NCBI GenBank assembly: GCA_964430305.1
Contig: CAYSEX010000059.1
Coordinates: 1-13,150 of the forward strand
DNA from: CAIZGX01 sp964430305
GTDB taxonomy: Bacteria; Bacteroidota; Bacteroidia; Flavobacteriales_D; Sanyastnellaceae
Reading direction: 5' to 3'
Length of the DNA: 13,150 nucleotides
Translations under genes and position numbers: made by a program
Part shown: positions 1 to 5,862 of the stretch, piece by piece
How positions within the stretch are numbered: position 1 is the stretch's first letter
How the letters are laid out: each line of letters begins with the position of its first letter
The notes under the pieces: model-generated
The model's database searches: none
What the model saw: only the letters and a program-made list of their open reading frames with translations
What the model was told of the DNA's origin: nothing

Positions 1-1
1 A

Positions 2-106
2 AACAAGCGCGTTTATGAGCGCATTGGGTTTCAGGTGAAAGAGGTTCGGCGTGTTGGAGATTTCAACACTTATTGTATGGTTAGAGATTTACCCAAAACT
101 GACTAG
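2..106 (+). CDS. C-terminal end of a probable GNAT-family N-acetyltransferase (partial)
   Basis: An open frame enters from the left edge and ends at a TAG at 104-106, giving 34 residues. The fragment begins NKRVYERIGFQV and ends NTYCMVRDLPKTD. An Asn followed by a Tyr and a Gly-Phe pair (N-x-x-x-Y-x-x-x-GF), then a turn and a last beta strand, is the usual end of GNAT acyltransferases, where this segment packs against acetyl-CoA. The substrate cannot be read from this piece. The gene runs toward the minus-strand gene at 89-1246 and the two coding ends overlap by 18 bases, so no separate terminator fits between them. The family call rests on a short fragment and is moderate. Confidence 0.6.
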   Translation, partial: NKRVYERIGFQVKEVRRVGDFNTYCMVRDLPKTD

Positions 107-1246
107 ACTTCGATCTAAACCTATTCGTTTCTTTTCATTTCGATTTCCTGAAATGACATAGTACTCACTGAGTTCATTGCCTACCGCATTGATAATCTTC
201 TTCTTGATTTTAGAAATTTTTTCATTGAGCGAATTTTCAAACAGCGGATTCACCATATCACGAATACTCTTAAGTGCTTTGTCATGCTCCATATTCGGAT
301 TCAATACCGAATAAATTTCCAACAACTCCTGTTCATGCGCATCCAATTCCGTAAACGTAAATCCCAACTCATGTCGTAAGAAAAATAAGAATACCGTTTT
401 CTCTAGCGGTGTTAAGCGCAATTCGCAATTGGGTAGGTCTGAAAAAAAGATTCGCTTCTTGGGTCCTGCAATTAACAACCTACTTGGCCTTTTTGTAATT
501 TCAAAACGTTCTCTGAACAAGACATTCGATCGAATGGATTCCAAAATATCCAACACTTGAGTGACTAACATGGAATCAATTTGACGATTTTTAATTCGCT
601 CAACGCAAGTTGAGCACAGGTCTGCAGTTCTCAACTTCAGCACCACATCTTTCTTGTTCTCATTGAAGTCATTCATGCATCCGCGCGGTTGCATGTGCAC
701 TAAGGTCTTCAAATCCTGAACATTATCTATCATTAAATGCCTCAGCACATTGGTTACTACAGAATAAGCCACGGGGAAGCGTGAATCACTGTCTACATAA
801 TAACCCCAACCAGAAGATTGAACATAGTAATTGCGTTTACCGCGCAAATCAGGAACAGAAAACCAATTGTGCTCATTTCCCAAATCGGAAATCAACGAAG
901 TGAATTCAGCATCGCCAACATCTTTCCTTTGACGAAAAAGATCTAGAATGGAAAAGATCTTTTTCCATTCCAATCGCAAAATTTGATTTGGTCGCGATTC
1001 TGCAGACAACATTGGTTCAGCTAAAGAAAAATCAACCTCTGAATAATGAGCAATGGGAACATCAGGAAGTTCTACTTCTTTCTTGGTATTACTCCAATCT
1101 TCTTTCAAATCTTCATCAAACTCAAAAGTTGGCACCTCATCTGAACTAATGAACTCCATAGGACCAGGAAAAGAACGCAGATAGCGCAAAAGTTCATGGT
1201 ACCATTCGGTGTTTACTTCTTCAGAGCGTATGAGATGAATTTTCAT
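89..1246 (-). CDS. Uncharacterised 385-residue protein with a three-cysteine motif
   Basis: I do not recognise this protein with confidence. It has no signal peptide or membrane segment, so it is probably cytosolic. Residues 30-80 are rich in Asp and Glu and look poorly ordered. Residues 125-215 hold an aromatic-rich stretch (HNWFSVPDL, SSGWGYYVDSD) followed by Cys190, Cys211 and Cys214 (motif GC-x20-CSTC), which could bind a metal. Residues 278-385 form a helix-rich, charged C-terminal part beginning LTPLEKTVFLFFLRH and ending KKRIGLDRSLV; its helices and final strand-like YYVISG segment could be a winged-helix-like DNA-binding or interaction domain, but that is inference. It lies 37 bases downstream of the VWA gene on the same strand and is probably co-transcribed. 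The ATG at 1246 is the natural start (MKIHLIRSEE). Confidence 0.75.
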   Translation of the reverse strand: MKIHLIRSEEVNTEWYHELLRYLRSFPGPMEFISSDEVPTFEFDEDLKEDWSNTKKEVELPDVPIAHYSEVDFSLAEPMLSAESRPNQILRLEWKKIFSILDLFRQRKDVGDAEFTSLISDLGNEHNWFSVPDLRGKRNYYVQSSGWGYYVDSDSRFPVAYSVVTNVLRHLMIDNVQDLKTLVHMQPRGCMNDFNENKKDVVLKLRTADLCSTCVERIKNRQIDSMLVTQVLDILESIRSNVLFRERFEITKRPSRLLIAGPKKRIFFSDLPNCELRLTPLEKTVFLFFLRHELGFTFTELDAHEQELLEIYSVLNPNMEHDKALKSIRDMVNPLFENSLNEKISKIKKKIINAVGNELSEYYVISGNRNEKKRIGLDRSLVSFG

Positions 1247-1283
1247 GATTCGAGACTTGATGTAAATTTAAGGTTGAAAAGGG

Positions 1284-1913
1284 TTATTTAAACCCCTTCC
1301 AAATTTTCCCCTCCTTTTTCAATTGAATGCTCTGCTCCAACTCACACGCCATCATGCTCATGGTGTCTTTCACATTTGATTTTCTCGAAGAAAAAACCTT
1401 GCTGCGTTCAAAGTTCAATCGGCTCGCTGAACTCCACGCATCCATATCGGCACCAATGAAAGCAAATGTCCATTTTCCAGTTTCTTCCAGTGATTTAATT
1501 TTATTACCTACTTGTTCATAGGTATACATGCGTGAAGCATTTTCCATTCCATCTGTAAAAATGACAATCATGGCATTGGCATTGTTTTCACGAATCTGTC
1601 TATTCAATAGGTATTCCATTCTATTTATAACGGTTCCAACCGCATCCAGTAATCCGGTCATTCCATCTAAAACATAATCTTCTTTTGTTAAAGCTTTCAG
1701 TTCGCTTGCAGGCTTGTTCTCAAAAACCAATTCTGGCGAGTCAGAGAAAAGCGTTAAAGAAACGAAAATTGGAATTTCAGGATTTCTTTTTTGAATGCTT
1801 TGAATGGATAGTAATTTCTCATTCAGACCCTCCAATGTTTCATTGTAATGTGAATTCATGCTTCCACTTTTATCTAGGATCAAGTGGTAATAAGTGGCGT
1901 TTTTTGTTTCCAT
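1284..1913 (-). CDS. Small stand-alone VWA-domain protein with intact MIDAS site
   Basis: This 209-residue protein is almost entirely a von Willebrand factor A domain. The metal-ion-dependent adhesion site is complete: D14-x-S16-x-S18 (DKSGSM), T86 (GMTGLLDA) and D121 (FTDGMEN). Such domains bind a divalent metal and use it to hold a partner protein. With no signal peptide it is predicted to be cytosolic. An in-frame ATG exists at 1961, but I chose the one at 1913 (METKNATYYH) because the VWA fold begins immediately after it, the preceding 16 codons encode a low-complexity lysine-rich stretch typical of an A-rich leader, and a promoter-like box at 1947-1954 lies inside the longer frame. It precedes the three-cysteine protein and is divergent from the flavoprotein gene. 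The partner and cellular role are not evident. Confidence 0.85.
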   Translation of the reverse strand: METKNATYYHLILDKSGSMNSHYNETLEGLNEKLLSIQSIQKRNPEIPIFVSLTLFSDSPELVFENKPASELKALTKEDYVLDGMTGLLDAVGTVINRMEYLLNRQIRENNANAMIVIFTDGMENASRMYTYEQVGNKIKSLEETGKWTFAFIGADMDAWSSASRLNFERSKVFSSRKSNVKDTMSMMACELEQSIQLKKEGKIWKGFK

Positions 1914-1946
1914 TTGTTTTTGTTTTTTAATTTTTAATATCATGAG

Positions 1947-1954
1947 CAAAGGTT
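1947..1954 (-). promoter_or_regulatory. Candidate -7 box for the VWA / three-cysteine gene pair
   Basis: Read on the minus strand the bases are AACCTTTG, one mismatch from the Bacteroidota -7 consensus TAnnTTTG, and the following base is C as often seen. Transcription would start near 1940, leaving a leader of about 27 A-rich bases before the ATG at 1913. No convincing -33 TTTG is present at the usual 19-21 base spacing, so the call is tentative. Confidence 0.35.
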
Positions 1955-1998
1955 CATTCATTCCAAAGCCAAAAGGAAATTTCTACAACCTTGTAACG

Positions 1999-2006
1999 TA
2001 CCTTTG
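1999..2006 (+). promoter_or_regulatory. Candidate -7 box (TACCTTTG) for the flavoprotein-ribD operon
   Basis: TACCTTTG matches the Bacteroidota -7 consensus TAnnTTTG exactly and is followed by C. The ATG of the flavoprotein gene begins only five bases after it, at 2012. Initiation at the usual distance of about 5-8 bases past the box would put the transcript start at or next to the ATG, giving a leaderless or almost leaderless mRNA. No clear -33 TTTG is seen. The 8-base core ACCTTTGC at 2000-2007 is the reverse complement of 1946-1953, reflecting the divergent arrangement. Confidence 0.5.
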
Positions 2007-2011
2007 CCCCC

Positions 2012-3196
2012 ATGTCAAAAGATGTGTTTGTCATTGGTGCTGGTGCTGCCGGATTCTTCGCTGCCTTGCGAATAAAATCGCTGTGTCCAACTGCCAACGT
2101 ACATATTTTTGAAAAGGCCAAACAAGGACTTTCCAAAGTAAAAATTAGTGGTGGAGGAAGATGCAATGTCACCCATGCTTGCTTTATTCCCAAGGAACTT
2201 GTAGAAGCCTATCCAAGAGGTAAGAAGGAATTGTTAGGTCCTTTACATCACTTTCAACCGGGTGACATGTTGCAATGGCTTGCAGAACGCGGAGTTGAGA
2301 CCAACATTGAAGAAGACGGACGCATTTTCCCAAGTTCCAATTCATCACAATCCATCATTGATTGTTTTTTGAATGAAGCGGATAGGTTGGGTGTGCAAGT
2401 ACATTATCAGCATGAATGGTCTTGGGAAGATCTTTCTCAAGCACGAGCGGTATTGTTTGCTACTGGAGCCAGTGAGTTGATGTGGCAAGAATTAGAAAAG
2501 CAAGGAATTCCTTGTGTAAAAAGAGTTCCATCACTTTTCACTTTCAACATTCCCAATAAAAATTTAAATGCGTTGTCTGGTATTTCCATGCCTCAGGCTG
2601 AAGTGACCATATTAAATACTGAATTCAGTGCGTGGGGTCCCATACTTATTACGCATTGGGGAGTAAGTGGGCCGGCAGTTTTAAAATTGTCTTCACATGC
2701 AGCACTCGCATTAGCAGATAAACATTATCATTTCCCTATTGAAATCAATTGGATTGGTCAAGACATGGAGGACACGCTTGAGGAGTTAAAAGAAATTCGT
2801 TCTATTAAATCCAAACAATTGCCAGCATCGCATCCGCTATTCGGAATACCTAGCCGATTATGGACGTTTCTTATAGATCAATCCAATGTGCCGAATGTTG
2901 AATGGGCGAATTTATCCAATGCGCATTTACAGCAATTGGCCCATTGCTTGTGCAAAAACAACTATGTAGTGAATGGAAAATCTACATTTAAAGATGAATT
3001 TGTAACCGCCGGTGGTGTTGATCTAAGACACATTCAGTTCACAACCATGGAACACAAACTGCGAAAAAATTGGTATTTTGCCGGAGAGGTTTTGAATATT
3101 GATGCGGTAACTGGAGGATATAATTTTCAGAATGCATGGACAACAGCATGGATTGCTGCTCAAGCCATAGCCTCACAACTAGACACCGAAGAATGA
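2012..3196 (+). CDS. HI0933/YhiN-family FAD-dependent oxidoreductase
   Basis: This 394-residue protein has the usual length of the HI0933/YhiN (BaiN-like, TIGR00275) flavoproteins. The N-terminus carries a Rossmann dinucleotide-binding motif (VFVIGAGAAG, residues 6-15) with the acidic residue that holds the ribose at E34 (HIFEK). The family signature KISGGGRCN follows at 44-52. The C-terminal FAD-contacting block FAGEVLNIDAVTGGYNFQNA lies at about 356-375, and THWGVSGPAVL sits in the middle. Most members have no firmly assigned substrate; some are annotated as aminoacetone oxidase-like. It has no signal peptide and is predicted to be cytosolic. It is the first gene of a compact run; its stop overlaps the ribD start in ATGA. 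A leaderless start is likely. Confidence 0.93.
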   Translation: MSKDVFVIGAGAAGFFAALRIKSLCPTANVHIFEKAKQGLSKVKISGGGRCNVTHACFIPKELVEAYPRGKKELLGPLHHFQPGDMLQWLAERGVETNIEEDGRIFPSSNSSQSIIDCFLNEADRLGVQVHYQHEWSWEDLSQARAVLFATGASELMWQELEKQGIPCVKRVPSLFTFNIPNKNLNALSGISMPQAEVTILNTEFSAWGPILITHWGVSGPAVLKLSSHAALALADKHYHFPIEINWIGQDMEDTLEELKEIRSIKSKQLPASHPLFGIPSRLWTFLIDQSNVPNVEWANLSNAHLQQLAHCLCKNNYVVNGKSTFKDEFVTAGGVDLRHIQFTTMEHKLRKNWYFAGEVLNIDAVTGGYNFQNAWTTAWIAAQAIASQLDTEE

Positions 3197-4224
3197 GTCA
3201 CGAAATATACATGGAGATGGCATTGGACCTTGCGCGAATGGGCTTGGGTCATGTTGCTCCGAACCCACTTGTAGGATGTGTGATTGTGCACAACAATGAA
3301 ATTATTTCAAAGGGATATCATACCGCCTATGGTCAGCCACATGCAGAAGTTGAAGCCATTTCATTTGTAGAAAATGAAGCTTTACTGAAAGACTCAACCC
3401 TATACGTGAACCTGGAGCCATGTGCCCATTATGGCAAAACACCACCATGTTCGAACTTAATTATTGAGAAAGGAATTCCAAGAGTGGTTATTGGCTCACA
3501 AGATCCGTTCAGTGCTGTAAATGGCCTTGGAATTCAACAACTGAAAGATGCTGGGATAGATGTAACCGTTGGTGTTCTGGAGGAAGAATGCACTTATTTG
3601 AATCGTCGATTCTTCACTTTCCACCAAAAGAAAAGACCCTATATCATTCTAAAATGGGCGCAAAGTGCAGACCATTTCATGGACATTGATCGGAAAGAAA
3701 ATGAAAAAGGATCTTATGCCATTTCTTCGCAAGCATCGAGAGAATTGGTTCATCAATGGCGGGCTTTGGAGCCAGCTATACTCATTGGCCCCACTACAGC
3801 TTTGAATGACGATCCACATTTAACGGTTCGATTGGCGAATGGCCCCTCACCCATTCGAATTGTGGTTGACGAACGTGGCTGTTTACCTGAGGAATTGAAT
3901 ATTTTTAATGAAGAGGCCCCCACTATAGCTTTGGTAGGCAAAGGAGTTTCACCGCGTTATTCATGCGAACAACTTCAGTTAGACTCTAGCGGGCCAATGG
4001 CCTGGCTTTCGGCCTTGCATAAGCGCAATATTCAAAGCGTTATTGTTGAAGGTGGAAGTGGAATTTTGGCCAGTTTCATAGAAGCCAATTTGTGGGATGA
4101 AATGCGCGTTTTCACTTCAGACAAAAATCTAAACAAGGGGCTGAAAGCGCCGCTCCAGAAAGGCCTGCTTATGCATGAGACCAGGGTTGAAAACGATCTC
4201 TTAAAAGTAACCCGCAACGTATGA
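3193..4224 (+). CDS. ribD: Bifunctional riboflavin biosynthesis protein RibD
   Basis: RibD carries out two steps of riboflavin synthesis after GTP cyclohydrolase II: deamination of the diaminopyrimidine phosphate, then NADPH-dependent reduction of the ribosyl chain. The N-terminal zinc deaminase domain (about 1-145) shows H50-A-E52 and the C77/C86 pair (LEPCAHYGKTPPC), so the metal and proton-transfer residues are intact. The reductase domain (about 147-343) shows KWAQSAD, a WRAL to TALNDDPHLTVR block (189-213), and VEGGSG at 285-290. The length of 343 residues fits the family. The frame extends upstream to 3136, but the ATG at 3193 begins the conserved fold and overlaps the previous stop by four bases, which indicates translational coupling. 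The other riboflavin genes are not in this window. Confidence 0.96.
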   Translation: MSHEIYMEMALDLARMGLGHVAPNPLVGCVIVHNNEIISKGYHTAYGQPHAEVEAISFVENEALLKDSTLYVNLEPCAHYGKTPPCSNLIIEKGIPRVVIGSQDPFSAVNGLGIQQLKDAGIDVTVGVLEEECTYLNRRFFTFHQKKRPYIILKWAQSADHFMDIDRKENEKGSYAISSQASRELVHQWRALEPAILIGPTTALNDDPHLTVRLANGPSPIRIVVDERGCLPEELNIFNEEAPTIALVGKGVSPRYSCEQLQLDSSGPMAWLSALHKRNIQSVIVEGGSGILASFIEANLWDEMRVFTSDKNLNKGLKAPLQKGLLMHETRVENDLLKVTRNV

Positions 4225-5081
4225 TATACTTAATTCTAAGTATGATTACCAATGCTGCGCTGTATTGGTTGTTCAAATACTTCGAAAAAATTGAGGCGCG
4301 TATTTTCGAAACCATTGTTTTCAATTACGTTGTAGCTTTCGGGTGTGGTATTTTTTTAGTTCCCGATTTGAAATCGGCAGTGGAAAGTAGTCTTACACTT
4401 CCAATCTGGAGTATATCTGGAATGGCCATGGGAGCATTGTTTATTTCCGTTTTTTACTTCATGGCCATCACAGCAAGAAAAGCAGGAATAGCCCTTGCTA
4501 CCTTAAGTTCTAAAATGTCACTTGTACTTGGCGTGGTTCTATTTTCTTTTGTTGGAAAAGGTGAACTCACTTGGATAATCATACTGGCATTGTTGATTGC
4601 CATGACCGGGCTGTATTTTTTTAGTGTTGACGGAAGAACACGTTTCAAATGGAACATGCTCTCCTACCCTATTCTCTTATTATTAGGAAGTACAGCTGTT
4701 GATTTCAGCATTGCCTTTTTTCAAGGGTTCACCGCCAATGACAACGAACGGGCATTGTTTACTTGCATGCCATTTTTTGGAGCTGGTATAATAGGACTCA
4801 TGATACTTGTGTATGGATTGATTTTTAACAAAAAGCCTTTCCCGAAAAAAGAGTTGCTCACTGGAATTACCTTAGGTCTTGTTAACTATGGAAGCATTTA
4901 TTTTTTAATTGAATTATACAGCAGCGGATGGCTTCCAGAACATGTTATTCTTCCAGTAAATAATTTAGGGGTTCTAATCATTAGTGCATTGGGAGCCCTT
5001 TGGCTTTTCTCTGAAAAGTTAAATCGAAGAAAAATACAAGGACTTGTTTTGTGTGTGCTCGCGTTAATCTTATTGTTATAA
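4221..5081 (+). CDS. EamA/DMT-family transporter, about ten membrane helices
   Basis: This 286-residue, very hydrophobic protein has about ten predicted membrane helices (roughly 2-19, 31-48, 63-82, 88-110, 117-135, 147-169, 178-202, 212-232, 241-262 and 270-286). The length and helix count fit the drug/metabolite transporter superfamily, whose two EamA halves arose by duplication. Conserved-looking loops include ARKAGIALAT after helix 3 and LPVNNLGVLIISALGALWLF in the last pair. The substrate cannot be inferred from sequence. The start overlaps the ribD stop by four bases, so a metabolite linked to the flavin pathway is possible, but that rests on position only. The gene ends six bases before the nucleosidase gene. 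It sits in the inner membrane. Confidence 0.85.
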   Translation: MIYLILSMITNAALYWLFKYFEKIEARIFETIVFNYVVAFGCGIFLVPDLKSAVESSLTLPIWSISGMAMGALFISVFYFMAITARKAGIALATLSSKMSLVLGVVLFSFVGKGELTWIIILALLIAMTGLYFFSVDGRTRFKWNMLSYPILLLLGSTAVDFSIAFFQGFTANDNERALFTCMPFFGAGIIGLMILVYGLIFNKKPFPKKELLTGITLGLVNYGSIYFLIELYSSGWLPEHVILPVNNLGVLIISALGALWLFSEKLNRRKIQGLVLCVLALILLL

Positions 5082-5087
5082 CAAGCT

Positions 5088-5801
5088 ATGATACGATTGG
5101 GAATTATGGGGGCCATGCCCGAAGAAATTGAAGGATTGCTTCCTCAAATTGAAAATGCTGAGACAACTGAGTTGGGACTGCGCAGTTACATTACCGGAAG
5201 AATAAATTCAACCGAAGTTGTTGTTGTTTTTTCGAGATGGGGCAAGGTTGCGGCGGCTTCCACCGCCGCAACCTTGATTCACCAATTTCAAATTACCCAC
5301 TTAATTTTTTCAGGTGTCGCAGGCGCTTTAGATTCCAATTTGAAATTAGCCGATGTTGTTCTTGCACAGTCATTGGTTCAGCATGATCTTGACGCAAGAC
5401 CATTCATGCCACAATTTGAAATTCCATTACTGGGAAAAACCCACATTGAAACCAGTTCGTTTTTAAATGAAAATTTGAAAGCTGCTTGTCGCACATTGAA
5501 TTTCGAAACTCACTTCGGATTAATTGCCAGTGGCGACCAATTTTTCAATTCAGAATCACAGAAAAACCAAGTAATACAAGCGTTTCCAGAGGTTCTTTGT
5601 GTTGAAATGGAAGGTGCTGCAGTGGCACAAGTCTGTTTTGAACATCGCTTACCTTTTGCTGTTATTCGAATTATTTCTGATACAGCTAATGAAAGTGCTG
5701 CGCATGACTTTCAAGCCTTTATTCAAGAGGTATCAGCAGTAAAATTAGATCAGATACTGATACAAACCTGTAACTTACTCGGAACACAGTCGTCTGAATA
5801 A
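5088..5801 (+). CDS. mtnN: 5'-methylthioadenosine/S-adenosylhomocysteine nucleosidase
   Basis: The enzyme cleaves adenine from methylthioadenosine and S-adenosylhomocysteine, clearing by-products of methylation and polyamine synthesis and feeding methionine salvage. The 237-residue length is normal. Visible family motifs are the N-terminal GAMPEE (E12/E13, purine-site glutamate), GKVAAASTAATL (52-63, equivalent to the GKVNAA motif), FSGVAGA (74-80), SGDQF (148-152), VEMEGAAVAQVC (172-183, with catalytic-site E175) and ISDTAN (196-201, general acid D198). All key residues are present, so it is likely active and cytosolic. It is the last gene of the run starting at 2012. Unusually, the codons for residues 52-63 form a perfect GC-rich inverted repeat (5243-5276). 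Confidence 0.94.
   Translation: MIRLGIMGAMPEEIEGLLPQIENAETTELGLRSYITGRINSTEVVVVFSRWGKVAAASTAATLIHQFQITHLIFSGVAGALDSNLKLADVVLAQSLVQHDLDARPFMPQFEIPLLGKTHIETSSFLNENLKAACRTLNFETHFGLIASGDQFFNSESQKNQVIQAFPEVLCVEMEGAAVAQVCFEHRLPFAVIRIISDTANESAAHDFQAFIQEVSAVKLDQILIQTCNLLGTQSSE
5243..5276. repeat. Perfect 14-bp inverted repeat (hairpin) inside the nucleosidase gene
   Basis: The arms CAAGGTTGCGGCGG (5243-5256) and CCGCCGCAACCTTG (5263-5276) are exact reverse complements, separated by the six bases CTTCCA. The arms are about 64% G+C in an otherwise AT-leaning gene. They encode residues 52-63 (GKVAAASTAATL), part of a conserved nucleosidase motif, so the reading frame is intact. Both RNA strands could form a very stable stem-loop. 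No T-run follows on either strand, so it is not a standard intrinsic terminator. Confidence 0.9.
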
Positions 5802-5813
5802 AAAAATACATTT

Positions 5814-5843
5814 CAACGCACTGAAACACCAAAAGCTGCGTTG
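5814..5843. repeat. Short inverted repeat between the nucleosidase and receptor genes
   Basis: CAACGCA (5814-5820) and TGCGTTG (5837-5843) are exact 7-base reverse complements with a 16-base loop. The element sits 12 bases after the nucleosidase stop and 19 bases before the receptor ATG, in the only sizeable gap of the 2012-9032 stretch. It could be a weak terminator or attenuator, or a regulator-binding site for the receptor gene. The short stem and long loop make chance possible. Confidence 0.35.
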
Positions 5844-5862
5844 TTTGTGCGATCTTTCACCT

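Noticed and set aside
1277..1300. GGGTT / AACCC stem at the end of the VWA gene, followed on the minus strand by TTTT
   Set aside because: The stem has only five base pairs and covers the stop codon, and the T-run is four bases long. It is too weak to call as an intrinsic terminator, and the next gene on the same strand starts 37 bases later.
1894..2193. Open frames on both strands across the divergent promoter region and the start of the flavoprotein gene
   Set aside because: They overlap well-supported genes in other frames, show no family motif, and have low-complexity translations.
3136..3192. Upstream extension of ribD, 19 residues
   Set aside because: It lies inside the flavoprotein coding sequence, has no similarity to RibD N-termini, and the ATG at 3193 gives the normal length with a typical ATGA overlap.
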